A stretch of DNA of 64,000 bases from Kovacikia minuta CCNUW1 (GCF_020091585.1 NZ_CP083582.1:3658001-3722000), one strand, 5' to 3'; numbered from the stretch's first letter, positions 1 through 9,050 are shown. The notes: generated by a model not told the origin, from the sequence alone. A program made the numbers and translations.

Positions 1-950
1 GTCAGACATCGATCGCCCTTAACACGCCTGCTGCTCGCTCTGTTACAGCACTGGGACGGCTGGAACCGCAGGGAGAAGTGATCAGCCTGGCTGCATCGAG
101 TCAGGGCAGCCGAGTGGAGCAATTATTGGTGAAACAGGGCGATCGAGTCCAGGCGGGACAGGTGATTGCGGTGATGGATTCCCGCGATCGTCTGCAAGCC
201 GCCCTGGAGAGAGCACAGAATCAAGTTCAGGTCGCCCAGGCCCAATTAGAAAAGGTAAAAGCAGGGGCAAAAACCGGAGACATTGATGCCCAGGCAGCAA
301 CCGTCAACCGGATGGAAGCGGAGTTAAATAACGCCCAGGTGGAATATCAACGCTATCAAGCCCTCTACCGGGAAGGGGCAATTTCCGCCTCTCAGCTTGA
401 CAGTAAACGGCTAGTTTTAGATACAACACGGGCGCAGTTGCAACAGTCAAATAAGACATTACAGAGTGTGGCAGAGGTGCGTCCGGTGGATGTGCGGGCG
501 GCTGAAGCCGACGTGAATAGCGCCATGACCGCTGCCAAACAAGCCCAGGCAGACCTGGATCTGGCCTATATTCGCGCTCCCAGGGATGGACAAATTTTGA
601 AAATTCACACCTATCCCGGTGAAATTGTCGGCAATGATGGCATTGTAGAACTCGGCAAAACCGCTCAGATGTATGTGGTCGCCGAAGTTTACGAAAGTGA
701 CATTCAGCAGGTTCGTTTGGGGCAGAAAACCGTTATCACCAGCAGCGCTTTCAAGGGTGAAGCCCACGGATTTGTTGATGAAATTGGCTTGCAAATCAAG
801 AAAAAAGGAATTCTTGACACCAACCCGACCGCTGATGCGGATGCCCGCGTTGTGGAAGTCAAAATTCGTTTAGACAAATCGGGAAGCCGTAAAGTGGCAG
901 GTTTAACCAATTTGCAAGTCACCACACAAATTTTGCGAGACCAGGGATGA
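1..950 (+). CDS. devB: DevB-like HlyD-family membrane fusion protein (5' end outside window)
   Basis: This is the periplasmic adaptor of a DevBCA-type ABC exporter; in heterocystous cyanobacteria such exporters move envelope glycolipids, and in other cyanobacteria related substrates. The frame is open to the first bases of the window and encodes TALGRLEPQGEVISL just before an internal GTG at 78. That is the usual DevB N-terminal barrel motif, so the real start lies upstream. A biotinyl-lipoyl-like half (VEQLLVKQGDRVQAGQ) is followed by a long Ala/Gln-rich alpha-helical hairpin and a second lipoyl half (IRAPRDGQILKIHTYPGE). The stop overlaps the next ATG in ATGA, and devC and devA follow on the same strand. 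Family assignment is firm; the substrate is inferred only. Confidence 0.9.
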   Translation, partial: QTSIALNTPAARSVTALGRLEPQGEVISLAASSQGSRVEQLLVKQGDRVQAGQVIAVMDSRDRLQAALERAQNQVQVAQAQLEKVKAGAKTGDIDAQAATVNRMEAELNNAQVEYQRYQALYREGAISASQLDSKRLVLDTTRAQLQQSNKTLQSVAEVRPVDVRAAEADVNSAMTAAKQAQADLDLAYIRAPRDGQILKIHTYPGEIVGNDGIVELGKTAQMYVVAEVYESDIQQVRLGQKTVITSSAFKGEAHGFVDEIGLQIKKKGILDTNPTADADARVVEVKIRLDKSGSRKVAGLTNLQVTTQILRDQG

Positions 951-1156
951 ATATCAAAACGCTTCTACAAGCTGTTATCTGTACCCTTGTGCTGCAATTT
1001 GTAGCGTCCCTGTCTTCCACATCCCTAGTGGCTCGTTCTGAATTCCTTCAGGATGTTCCCAGGCTTTCCAAATTTCTGGGAGACAGGCAACAGCAACAAT
1101 CTGAGAGCAGCAATGCCGATCTCCCCTCTTTCCCCCACCCCCTATCTATTCCATGA
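947..1156 (+). CDS. Small exported-type protein of unknown function between devB and devC
   Basis: A 69-residue ORF whose ATG overlaps the devB stop (ATGA) and whose own TGA overlaps the devC ATG (ATGA again), so it looks translationally coupled on both sides. Residues 1-29 form a basic-hydrophobic signal-like segment ending near SLVA. The rest is polar, with a Gln run (around residues 48-51) and a Pro-rich tail. I recognise no family. DevB and DevC are normally adjacent without such a protein, so it may be a lineage-specific accessory or a chance ORF filling the gap. The exact double overlap favours translation. Confidence 0.5.
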   Translation: MNIKTLLQAVICTLVLQFVASLSSTSLVARSEFLQDVPRLSKFLGDRQQQQSESSNADLPSFPHPLSIP

Positions 1157-2307
1157 AACGCAGAATTCCCCTCGCATGGTTGCAGGTTAGTCGAGAACGC
1201 AGTCGTCTGGTTGTCGCAATGGCAGGAATTGCCTTTGCAGACATGTTGATGTTTATGCAATTGGGCTTTCGGACAGCGCTTTATGACAGTAATACGCAGA
1301 TGCACCGGAGCTTACGGGCCGACCTGGTGATGGTCAGCCCGCTGGCACGCAACATTGTCAGCATGTCCCACTTTCCGCGTCGTCGGTTGTATCAGGCAAG
1401 GGGGTTTGCGGGCGTGCAGTCAGTGGATGCGCTCTACACGGAATCGCGCCCCTGGAAAAATCCCCAGACCCGCCATGAAGATGGCATTTTGTTTCTTGGG
1501 TTTAATCCCGAAAAGTCAGTATTCAACCTGCCAGAGGTCGATCGCGCTGTAGACCAACTCAAACAACCGGATACGGTGATTTTTGATCGGGGTTCGCGGG
1601 GGGAATATGCCACGGCGATCGCCGCATTGGATAAAGGCAACCCCGTTCAGACGGAGTACGAAACCCGCAGGCTCACGATCACCGGGTTGTTTAAGGTGGG
1701 CGCATCTTTTGCAGCGGATGGCAATGTCATCACCAGTGACCAGACCTTTCTGCGTATCTTCCCCGATCGCAAACAAGCGGAAATTAGTGCTGGACTGATT
1801 ACCCTACAACCCGGAATCGATCCTAAACAGATGGCACAGGCTTTGCAGGCAAATTTACCCAACGATGTCAAAGTCATGACGTTACATGAATTTGCAGAGT
1901 TGGAAAAAGCTTACTGGGCAAACAATACGCCGATCGGATTTATTTTCAGTTTGGGAACCGTAATTGGTTTTGTGGTTGGCACCGTGATTGTCTATCAAAT
2001 CCTATCCAGTGATGTGACAGACCACCTGGCAGAATATGCCACGTTGAAAGCAATGGGTTTCCGGGATGGCTACCTGCTGCTGGTCGTGTTTCAAGAAGCG
2101 CTGATCCTGGCAATTTTAGGCTTCATTCCCGGTTATGCCATTTCGGTTGGTCTTTATGGGCTAACGAGAGGCGCAACAAATTTACCCTTATTTATGACCC
2201 TCAGCCGGGCATTGATGGTGTTGGTGTTGACGGTTGTCATGTGTTTAGTGTCTGGGGCGATCGCGACCCGGAAGTTGCGATCGGCTGACCCGGCAGAAGT
2301 TTTCTAA
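1153..2307 (+). CDS. devC: DevC-like ABC transporter permease
   Basis: Membrane component of the DevBCA-type exporter, 384 residues as usual for DevC. It has an N-terminal membrane segment (around residues 20-38), a large extracytoplasmic MacB-like domain (about 45-255), and three C-terminal helices typical of FtsX/MacB permeases. The sequence near 300 (ATLKAMGFRDGYL) is the cytoplasmic coupling region that contacts the ATPase, and the C-terminus LRSADPAEVF is the standard ending of the family. The start overlaps the stop of the preceding small ORF. It probably works with devB and devA and a TolC-like outer membrane channel encoded elsewhere. Confidence 0.93.
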   Translation: MKRRIPLAWLQVSRERSRLVVAMAGIAFADMLMFMQLGFRTALYDSNTQMHRSLRADLVMVSPLARNIVSMSHFPRRRLYQARGFAGVQSVDALYTESRPWKNPQTRHEDGILFLGFNPEKSVFNLPEVDRAVDQLKQPDTVIFDRGSRGEYATAIAALDKGNPVQTEYETRRLTITGLFKVGASFAADGNVITSDQTFLRIFPDRKQAEISAGLITLQPGIDPKQMAQALQANLPNDVKVMTLHEFAELEKAYWANNTPIGFIFSLGTVIGFVVGTVIVYQILSSDVTDHLAEYATLKAMGFRDGYLLLVVFQEALILAILGFIPGYAISVGLYGLTRGATNLPLFMTLSRALMVLVLTVVMCLVSGAIATRKLRSADPAEVF

Positions 2308-2402
2308 ATTTTGAATGATGAATTTTGAGTTATGAATTTTGAGTTATGAATCTAATTTCTTCATCCCCACTCCCCACTCCTCACTCCCCACTCCCTTCTC
2401 AT
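2308..2402 (+). repeat. Heptamer-type repeats running into the devA N-terminus
   Basis: Short degenerate 7-bp repeats of two kinds: GAATTTTGAGTTAT-like units before the devA ATG, then CCCCACT-like units at about 2367-2397. The second block is translated as a Ser/Pro/His-rich leader of devA. The same repeat vocabulary recurs in gaps across the window and matches the STRR class known in cyanobacteria. Confidence 0.75.
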
Positions 2403-3086
2403 CTCGCTATCTCCATCCAGGACCTGAACCACTTTTATGGGGTCGGAAACCTTCGTAAACAGGTTCTATTCAACATTAATTTGGAGATTCAGACTGGTGA
2501 AATTGTGATTATGACCGGACCTTCTGGATCGGGAAAGACGACATTGTTGAGTCTCATTGGTTGTTTGCGATCGGCACAGGAAGGCAGCCTCAAAATTTTG
2601 GGAGAGGAGGTTTGTGGTGCCGGTAAGCGACGGTTGATGCAGATTAGACGCAATGCGGGTTACATTTTTCAGGCTCATAATTTATTGGAGTTTCTAACCG
2701 CGAAGCAGAATGTGATGATGTCATTGGAATTGCATGATCACATCTCCTACGATGAGGCGGAAGCAAAAGCAGAAATCATGTTGGCGTCCGTTGGTCTTAG
2801 CGATCGGATGGAATATTACCCGGAGCATCTATCGGGTGGACAAAAACAGCGCGTAGCGATCGCCCGTGCCCTGGTCAGCCATCCCAAACTGGTATTGGCA
2901 GACGAACCAACGGCTGCCCTGGACAAAAAATCGGGGCGTGATGTGGTGGAACTCATGCAGCAACTTGCCAAAGAACAGGGCTGCACCATTTTACTGGTGA
3001 CCCATGACAACCGGATTTTGGATATTGCCGATCGGATTATTCAGATGGAAGACGGCAGTTTGACAGCCAATGCTCAACAAAGCTAA
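2346..3086 (+). CDS. devA: DevA-like ABC transporter ATP-binding protein
   Basis: ATPase of the DevBCA-type exporter (246 residues, MacB/LolD-like). Visible motifs are Walker A GPSGSGKTT (around residues 58-66), the signature LSGGQKQR (about 160), Walker B LVLADEPTAALD (about 180) and the switch His in LLVTHDNR (about 218). Conserved DevA sequence only begins near residue 21 (AISIQDLNHFYG). The first twenty residues are Ser/Pro-rich and come from a CCCCACT-type repeat, so either a short repeat-derived leader is translated or initiation occurs at an alternative codon downstream. Last gene of the operon. Confidence 0.93.
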   Translation: MNLISSSPLPTPHSPLPSHLAISIQDLNHFYGVGNLRKQVLFNINLEIQTGEIVIMTGPSGSGKTTLLSLIGCLRSAQEGSLKILGEEVCGAGKRRLMQIRRNAGYIFQAHNLLEFLTAKQNVMMSLELHDHISYDEAEAKAEIMLASVGLSDRMEYYPEHLSGGQKQRVAIARALVSHPKLVLADEPTAALDKKSGRDVVELMQQLAKEQGCTILLVTHDNRILDIADRIIQMEDGSLTANAQQS

Positions 3087-3353
3087 ACCGGGATTGCCGT
3101 ATAGGTGGACGGGTGGTATAGGTCTTGCGGGCAAAGATCCGTAAATTTCTCTGGAAATCTGCTTTTTCCCTAGAAAAACGGAAGCAGGCAGGTAATTATC
3201 CGGATGGTTTTTTAGCTGCGAGAAAGAATAGGTGACGATAAAAGTTCACAGCGAATTAATCAATCCGTAAAATCCCTGGGAAGAAGTATCAGTTATAGCT
3301 GAGATTCATACTTTTTGCCTGTGATTTCTACTAAGTAATACCGCGAGAAACCC

Positions 3354-3680
3354 ATGTCAAAACTACCGATCCTGTTGATTCTCCTATTGTTGTTGCTACT
3401 AGGGATTGGCGGAGGAAGAGGAAGAAGTTCTAATCAAGTCGCCAATAATGCCCAAACTTCCCAGGAAGACCAACAACCGCCCGCGAATAACATCTCCGGT
3501 CCTATTACCTCGCCAACGCCCACTCCCCCTAATTCAAATCCGCCAGCAGTTCCAACCCCTGCTTTATTACCTGGATTAGTCATTCTTTTAGGAGGAATTT
3601 TACGAAAGCAACGGATTCAACTTGCTCCATCCATTCATGAGGGCACAGGAGAACAATCCCCTGGTCATTCTTCCCGCTGA
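3354..3680 (+). CDS. Small surface-type protein with PTPA-CTERM-like C-terminal signal
   Basis: 108 residues. A very hydrophobic Leu-rich N-terminal segment (residues 5-19) is followed by Gly/Arg, a Gln/Asn/Pro/Thr-rich low-complexity linker, then VPTPALLPGLVILLGG and the basic RKQR. The VPTPALLPG motif followed by a hydrophobic helix and a basic patch is the layout of the PTPA/PEP-CTERM class of cyanobacterial C-terminal sorting signals. The protein is little more than signal, linker and sorting tag, so the core is missing or very small. A roughly 20-residue tail follows the basic patch. Function unknown. Confidence 0.6.
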   Translation: MSKLPILLILLLLLLLGIGGGRGRSSNQVANNAQTSQEDQQPPANNISGPITSPTPTPPNSNPPAVPTPALLPGLVILLGGILRKQRIQLAPSIHEGTGEQSPGHSSR

Positions 3681-3730
3681 AGGAATCCCCGATGCTAATT
3701 TTTTCTTCGCGTCCGTAACAGGGAAAACCA

Positions 3731-3919
3731 TTAATCCACAACTCGCAGCAACCCCATTTGCAGGCGATCAAACACCTGGTTGAGCAAGCTTCGCTCTTCT
3801 GGGCTAAGGATGTTTAGCGATAGGAGCAAATGTTGATCTTTACGGGTTATTTTGCGGGAATCCAGGATTCGATCAACGACTTCATGAACGAGGGACGAAG
3901 AAATCAGGGGGGCTTGCAT
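3731..3919 (-). CDS. Small conserved cyanobacterial protein (paralogue of the gene at 57905)
   Basis: I place the start at the ATG at 3919 (62 residues), because the frame upstream carries no recognisable sequence and runs towards the next gene. The core reads VDRILDSRKITRKDQHLL, then an Asn/Gln-VFDRLQ segment, and ends GLLRVVD. The gene at 57905-58108 has the same architecture (NRIIACGRITRKDQRQFM, NRVFELL, GRLRIVD). Two unlinked members in one window support a real protein family. No catalytic motif is visible; it looks like a short helical adaptor. No function is assigned. Confidence 0.65.
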   Translation of the reverse strand: MQAPLISSSLVHEVVDRILDSRKITRKDQHLLLSLNILSPEERSLLNQVFDRLQMGLLRVVD

Positions 3920-3959
3920 CAATTTCAAAACAAACTCAATGGTTTTAGTATGCGCCTGT

Positions 3960-4130
3960 TCCCTCTGGATCACGGTGACACCGTGATATCTCTGATGTGA
4001 TATTTGGATGAAAACCCTGTGATCAGGGTCATCTATGAAAAAACTCCCCCGCAGGGTAGAAGCAAAATGGGGTCTCAAAGTAAGAAAACGTAGGTGTGCT
4101 TTTACGGAAAGCACATTCACCCTACGAGAT
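3960..4130. promoter_or_regulatory. Cluster of inverted repeats between divergent genes
   Basis: The divergent gap contains a near-perfect dyad ATCACGGTG-A-CACCGTGAT at 3969-3987, a second short dyad CCCTG-TGAT-CAGGG at about 4015-4028, and a larger imperfect hairpin beginning CGTAGGTG and ending CACCCTACG at about 4090-4126. The first two could be operators; the third resembles the CGTAG...CTACG repeat hairpins seen elsewhere in the window. Regulatory function is inference only. Confidence 0.35.
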
Positions 4131-4184
4131 TTTGTGCGGGAACCCATTTCTTTGCCATTATGCAATCCACCAGAGGGGAAAGAT

Positions 4185-4805
4185 ATGCGATTTAAACCAG
4201 TGCCCCTGCTTGTCGCTGGTGTTGGGGTCTGTAGTTGGGGGATGACAACCGTTCTGCCGATCGAATCTGGCGGTGTACTTCAAACTGTTGCGCCGATCGT
4301 TCGCTATACGCAGCAATTCGCCCAGGTTCCCTACGAGCCAACTCCCTATCCCGTGGCTGAGGCAATGCTTGAACTCGCAAAGGTCACTCAAGATGATGTG
4401 GTGTACGACCTGGGGAGTGGTGATGGCAGAATTATCATCACCGCTGCTCAGAAGTTCGGCGCACGGGGAGTGGGAATTGACATCAATTCCCAGTTAGTTG
4501 AGGAAAGTCGAGAAAATGCCAGAAAAGCAGGGGTCAGCGATCGGGTTCAATTCCTAAAACAGGACTTGTTCAAAGCCGATGTCCGTCAGGCAACCGTTGT
4601 CACGTTATATTTGTTACCCAAAATCAACCTCAAACTGCGCCCCATTCTACTTCGACAACTGAAACCCGGCACCCGAATTGTTTCCCATGAGCACAGTATG
4701 GGCGATTGGAAACCCGATCAAATCGTTAAGATCGATGCTCCCGATCGTCTCCACACGTTGTACTACTGGGTTGTTCCTAAAGAAATTCCAGAGTATTTGA
4801 AATAG
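4185..4805 (+). CDS. Exported or membrane-anchored SAM-dependent methyltransferase
   Basis: 206 residues from the ATG at 4185, chosen because AGAGGGG sits just upstream and a signal-like segment (MRFKPVPLLVAGVGVCSW) follows directly. An ATG at 4035 in the same frame lacks both. The class I methyltransferase fold is clear from motif I VYDLGSGDGR, the acidic ribose-binding GVGIDIN, and FLKQDLFKAD. The ending (HTLYYWVVP) is typical of a cyanobacterial family of small methyltransferases. Substrate unknown. The signal segment is unusual because SAM is a cytoplasmic cofactor; the protein may be tethered to the inner face of the membrane. Confidence 0.8.
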   Translation: MRFKPVPLLVAGVGVCSWGMTTVLPIESGGVLQTVAPIVRYTQQFAQVPYEPTPYPVAEAMLELAKVTQDDVVYDLGSGDGRIIITAAQKFGARGVGIDINSQLVEESRENARKAGVSDRVQFLKQDLFKADVRQATVVTLYLLPKINLKLRPILLRQLKPGTRIVSHEHSMGDWKPDQIVKIDAPDRLHTLYYWVVPKEIPEYLK

Positions 4806-4943
4806 GCAACACAGCAGCCCTAAATCGGTTGTAAAAGCAGATCCTCAATTTTTAGCAGCAGCAGGGGATCGGAAAAATTTCTTCTGATGCCTCAAAAAGA
4901 TTGCTATATCTTGTAAATTGATTGCTTAAAAATCTGAGATTAA

Positions 4944-5741
4944 GTGATGAAATCGTTTTTACACCGCCCCCTGCGCTTTTTGCTGGTAGGACTTACGCTG
5001 GTTGTTCTGCTATTTGCCTGTCAGACCGCACCCAAAGCAGATTCACCCTCCACTCCCGCCGCTGCTGAATCTTCTCCCCAAGCCACTCCAATTTCTGCCT
5101 CTGGAAGTGGGCTAAGTTCTTCCCCTGCCCAACTCCCCAAACTGCCCTATGCCTACAATGCTCTGGAGCCATTTATTGATGCCCGGACGATGAAGCTTCA
5201 CCATGATAAGCATCATGCAACCTACGTCAAGAATTTGAACACTGCCCTCAAGGAGTTTCCTGACCTGCAACAGAAAAGCATCGAAGCAATCCTGACCAGT
5301 TTGGATAGCGTTCCTGAACAAATCCGGACGAAGGTGCGCAACAATGCCGGGGGACACCTGAACCATACAATGTTCTGGCAAATTATGGGACCCAAAAAAG
5401 GTGGAAAACCCACTGGGGCGATCGCAACCGCGATTAATCAAACGTTTGGCAGCTTTGATGCATTTAAGCAACAGTTCAATCAGGCAGGGGTCGATCGCTT
5501 TGGCAGTGGTTGGGTCTGGCTCGTTCGTAATCCCCAGGGGCAACTCCAAATTACAACCACCTCCAACCAGGACAACCCGATCACGGAAGGGCTGTCCCCA
5601 ATTATGGGAAATGACCTGTGGGAACATGCCTACTATCTTAAATATCAAAATCGCCGCCCAGAATACCTCAGCAACTGGTGGAATGTGGTTAATTGGGCAG
5701 AGGTAAATCGGCGCTATGAGCGATCGCAGACAGGTGGGTAG
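4944..5741 (+). CDS. sodA: Lipoprotein manganese superoxide dismutase
   Basis: Dismutates superoxide. The N-terminus is a lipoprotein signal with a lipobox ending at Cys26 (LFAC), followed by a Pro/Ser/Ala linker of about 45 residues, so the enzyme should be membrane-anchored outside the cytoplasm. The catalytic domain begins at [13 protein letters not shown]. Metal ligands are present in [17 protein letters not shown] and [18 protein letters not shown]. The GGHxNH context and the Gln in SNQDNP favour manganese over iron. At 265 residues it is longer than cytoplasmic SODs because of the anchor. Membrane-targeted MnSODs are known in filamentous cyanobacteria. It stands as a single transcription unit. 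Confidence 0.95.
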   Translation: MMKSFLHRPLRFLLVGLTLVVLLFACQTAPKADSPSTPAAAESSPQATPISASGSGLSSSPAQLPKLPYAYNALEPFIDARTMKLHHDKHHATYVKNLNTALKEFPDLQQKSIEAILTSLDSVPEQIRTKVRNNAGGHLNHTMFWQIMGPKKGGKPTGAIATAINQTFGSFDAFKQQFNQAGVDRFGSGWVWLVRNPQGQLQITTTSNQDNPITEGLSPIMGNDLWEHAYYLKYQNRRPEYLSNWWNVVNWAEVNRRYERSQTGG

Positions 5742-5838
5742 TGGTCACGGGTTATGAGTCATGGGGCGTTGGGCGTTGCTAACTCATCCCTCTCCCCCTA
5801 TCCCTTGGCCCGTCTCTCCTCCTACTCCCTATTCCCCA

Positions 5839-7026
5839 TCAAACCCGTGCGCCATCGGCAAACCGAATCTTGAGATAATCATCTTCGATTTTGGCTCCAG
5901 CCGGTTGGAGGGCTGCCAATGCCTGGGGTAAAACGAGGTTGCGGCGGTGATTGCCAATACGGATATTGAGTTCGTCTCCGGTTTTACTGAGTTCAATCTG
6001 GGTTTTTGCAATTCCTGGAAGATAAATCTCCAGGCTGTATTGCTGCTGATCCTGAACCACACGCAGGGTTGTTTCCTTGTAGTAAACCTGGGTTGGGTCT
6101 TCCTCCCCATAAAGCGTTTCCTTGAGGCGATTTAGCGCCTCCAACCCACACATTTCTTCCGAGTAAAGCGGAATTTCCTTAATCGGCAGGGGCGAGAAAT
6201 TCTGATGGATTTCTTGTCGGTGTTGTTGCTGAAGCTCCTTCCACCGTTGGAAAAATGAATCAGTAACGGAGTCGGGAATAATCCGGTTTGCCACCACCAG
6301 ATCCGTTGCGACGTTGTACAGGCTCAGGTAGGCGTGGGCCCGCAGGGATTCCTTAATCACCATTTTTTCCGGGTTCATGACCAACCGCACAGAGGTTGTG
6401 GCAGGGTCGGTCAGGACTTTTTCTAATGCCTCGATTTGTTCGTAAAACTCGTAGGGGGCATCCATTACCTCTTTGTCGGGCAGGGAGAAGCCTGCGATCG
6501 GTCGAAAAATCGGTTCTACCAGGGGTCGTAACGCCACCGAAATGCCCTGAAAGGGCTTATAAAAACGACGCATATACCACCCGCCTACTTCGGGTAAACT
6601 CAGGAGCCGCAATGCAGTTCCAGTTGGGGCGGAGTCAATAATCAGGACATCAAACTCGCCCTCATCGTAGTGGCGCTTCATGCGAACCAGACCAAAAATT
6701 TCATCCATCCCCGGCAAAATTGCCAGTTCCTCTGCCTGGACGCCCTCTAACCCCCGTGCCTGTAATACCTGGGTAATGTAGCGCTTAACCGCACCCCAGT
6801 TCCCTTCCAATTCCATCAATGCATCCAGTTCTGCGCCCCACAGGTTAGGGCGAACCAGCCTGGGGTCGTGTCCCAGTTCCATATCAAAACTGTCCGCCAG
6901 GGAGTGAGCCGGGTCTGTACTCAGGACAAGGGTTCGATGCCCCAGTTCAGCACAACGTAGCCCGGTAGCGGCGGCAACAGAAGTTTTTCCAACGCCTCCC
7001 TTTCCCGTCATCAAAATTACGCGCAT
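5839..7026 (-). CDS. ArsA/Get3-family ATPase with C-terminal Hsp20-like domain
   Basis: 395 residues. It has the deviant Walker [10 protein letters not shown] at residues 8-16, switch I-like [12 protein letters not shown], and [15 protein letters not shown] for switch II and nucleotide binding. There is no second ATPase half, as in Get3-type homodimers. From about residue 310 the chain is beta-rich ([10 protein letters not shown], then LVLPQAL and DDYLKIRF) and matches the alpha-crystallin/Hsp20-like domain fused to ArsA homologues in photosynthetic organisms (the Get3d type). Family knowledge suggests a role in handling hydrophobic clients. No arsenic genes are nearby, so an arsenite pump role is unlikely. 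Confidence 0.9.
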   Translation of the reverse strand: MRVILMTGKGGVGKTSVAAATGLRCAELGHRTLVLSTDPAHSLADSFDMELGHDPRLVRPNLWGAELDALMELEGNWGAVKRYITQVLQARGLEGVQAEELAILPGMDEIFGLVRMKRHYDEGEFDVLIIDSAPTGTALRLLSLPEVGGWYMRRFYKPFQGISVALRPLVEPIFRPIAGFSLPDKEVMDAPYEFYEQIEALEKVLTDPATTSVRLVMNPEKMVIKESLRAHAYLSLYNVATDLVVANRIIPDSVTDSFFQRWKELQQQHRQEIHQNFSPLPIKEIPLYSEEMCGLEALNRLKETLYGEEDPTQVYYKETTLRVVQDQQQYSLEIYLPGIAKTQIELSKTGDELNIRIGNHRRNLVLPQALAALQPAGAKIEDDYLKIRFADGARV

Positions 7027-7123
7027 GTTGATCGAACCTTTCCTGAGAGTGATTTACATTCTTTTACTCTAATAGGTTTTAGGATATAGCAATTCTATTT
7101 GAGTGGTGAGAAGCGTCCGGTTA

Positions 7124-7291
7124 TAGCAGGGGTCAGGGGTCAGGAGTCAGGGGTCAGATAAAGGATGAAGGATAAAGGATAAAGGATAAAAAATTTATTT
7201 CCTCATCCCCTCATTCCCTCTCCACCGCCCCTACCTCCCTCATCTTCCCCATCTCCTTTACCTTCACTTCTGCCTTCTGCCTTTCGCTGTA
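7124..7291. repeat. Tandem heptamer repeats
   Basis: GGGTCAG-type units (about 7129-7167) are followed directly by ATAAAGGA-type units (about 7168-7192) and a C/T-rich stretch. They fill the gap between the ArsA-like gene and the broken M28 peptidase. Typical cyanobacterial STRR sequence. Confidence 0.75.
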
Positions 7292-8343
7292 TTAGTTTGC
7301 TGTGGTTAGGGGCTTGTTGCTACTGAGCAGTTGGGTAACCGCATCAACCACCCGTTGAGCCGAACCTGCGAAGAAGGTGCGATCGAGGGTTTCAACCGTA
7401 TCACTGGGTTGGTGGTAATGGGGGTTGCGGAAGTTGGCAGTATCCCCAACCATCACAGCTCCAATATTCTGCGCCCAAAAGGGGGCATGGTCACTCCGCA
7501 AGACATCGGGAGTAAACACGCCTTTAAACGGAATGGGCAGCGTCACAACGGGCGGCAGGTACTTGCCCTCATTCCTATTTGAGGATGACCCAAAGGCATC
7601 CAGTAGGGGTAAATGCTCCTGATGCGCCGATGACTCCCAAAAAATCACCTCGATCGCTGGGGGGGGTGATGGGCAATCCCTCTGGATACTTCTGGCATCC
7701 AGCCGTGCGGCAAGCGTAACCCAACATTTCCAGATTAACGACTCCCGCCAAATTGACGAGATTAGCTGCACGAGCTGTGAAAGCCAGACTGCCCTGTAGT
7801 CCAGTTTCCTCCGCATCAAACAGAGCCAGCTGAAGTCCACGGGGGGTTTGGGATTGCCCCAAAAGGCGGGCAATTTCTAATACAGTGGCGATCGAACTGG
7901 CGTTGTCATCGGCACCTGGAGACCCCGCTACCGTATCAAAGTGAGCTGTGACCAGAATTGTTCCCGCGTTCCGGATCTGTGCCTGCCCGTTGGGCAACGA
8001 CATTACTCCCCCCCTCAAATTGCTGAAGTTGTGGCTGCCAGCCCAGGCGAGTCAGGGTTTGCAACAGATATTCACGGGTGCGGGAGCGATCGCGCTCACG
8101 ATAGCGTTCAAAGTTGAGCGCTCGAATGTGACTGAATAGACGCTCTGCATCGACTTTTGGCGACTGCGCTATCTTTGCTGGTTGCAAGGGGGAAGGCGTA
8201 GCCGCAGGCGAATTCAATGGACGTGGGCTGGAGTTGACCTGGGGGAAGAACGGGTCGGTTGCTGTGGGCGATCGAATCACAGCACCAGCAACTGAAACCA
8301 CCAAAACGATGACGAAAAAGAGCGCTAACCCCCATCGATTCAT
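7292..8343 (-). pseudogene. M28-family zinc aminopeptidase, two frameshifts
   Basis: Reading through two +1 shifts restores a 349-residue M28 peptidase. The start is the second Met of the frame (8343), directly before the membrane segment WGLALFFVIVLVVSVAGAV. Frame 1 ends at NVVAQRAGTDPERG; the frame moves near 7958-7966 and continues with TILVTAHFDTV and GADDNASS (zinc ligands), FDAEETG and EMLGYACRTAGC. It moves again near 7624-7628 and continues HLPLLDAF...SDHAPFW (last ligand) to the C-terminus. All zinc-ligand motifs survive, so the lesions are recent or are sequencing errors. An exported or anchored aminopeptidase is expected if the gene is intact. Confidence 0.85.
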
Positions 8344-8395
8344 ATCAACCCACCCATAGTTCACAACTCACAATTCCAGTTCCTGGTTTCAGTGC

Positions 8396-8968
8396 TCAAT
8401 TTTCTTTCCAACGGGGGTTGAGCAAACTGGTCAGAATGTGGTCTTCCCATTTGCCATTAATTTGTAAATAGTCTCTGGCATAACCTTCTACAACAAAACC
8501 TAATTTTTTCAATAAATTACCACTCCGCTGATTGCGTGGCATATAGTTCGCCATGATGCGGTGATAGTTCAAAATATCAAATACATAGCGAATTGCTGCA
8601 TTCAAAGCTTCCTGCATAAAACCTTTTCCCTGTTTATCCTGGGCAAGGCTGTAGCCAACCACACAGGCATGAAAAGGCTCCCTGGAGAATTGGGTGAAAT
8701 TGATAATTCCAATCACTACTTTGGGGAAATCCCGTTCAAAAATGAAGAGTCTCAAGGATAATTGCTGGTCAAATTCAAGCAGGTTTCGTTCCACCTGCGA
8801 TCGCCAAAACTCCTCAGTAAAAAATTCCTTAGGTCGGATCGGTTCAAAGGGTATTAAAAAGGTACGGTTCTCAACATAATAGTGGGCAATTGGGGAGGCA
8901 TCTCGACCATTTGCCATGCGTACCATTAGTCTGGGAGTAGACAATTGGGGAGTGGATAAATACAACAT
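8396..8968 (-). CDS. GNAT acetyltransferase, RimJ/RimL type
   Basis: 190 residues with the layout of ribosomal-protein-alanine acetyltransferases: beta strands around VVIGIINFTQF and ACVVGYSLAQDKQGKGFMQEAL, where QGKGF forms the acetyl-CoA pyrophosphate loop, then NYHRIMANYMPRNQRSGNLLKKLGFVVEGYARDYL-like C-terminal elements. It probably acetylates a protein N-terminus or a small amine; the sequence does not decide which. The first residues (STPQLSTPRL) look partly repeat-derived. Confidence 0.88.
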   Translation of the reverse strand: MLYLSTPQLSTPRLMVRMANGRDASPIAHYYVENRTFLIPFEPIRPKEFFTEEFWRSQVERNLLEFDQQLSLRLFIFERDFPKVVIGIINFTQFSREPFHACVVGYSLAQDKQGKGFMQEALNAAIRYVFDILNYHRIMANYMPRNQRSGNLLKKLGFVVEGYARDYLQINGKWEDHILTSLLNPRWKEN

Positions 8969-9050
8969 TCTAGAGTTTAGATTGTAATTTTAAATTGTCG
9001 CCTTAGGGAATGAGTAGTAGCGATCGCTTTAGGTAGAAACGAAGCATCTA

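Noticed and set aside
4035-4184. N-terminal extension of the exported methyltransferase
   Set aside because: The extension lies over a hairpin repeat, lacks a ribosome site, and precedes a good start with signal sequence at 4185.
5112-5648. Minus-strand ORF of 178 codons opposite sodA
   Set aside because: Shadow of the superoxide dismutase gene.
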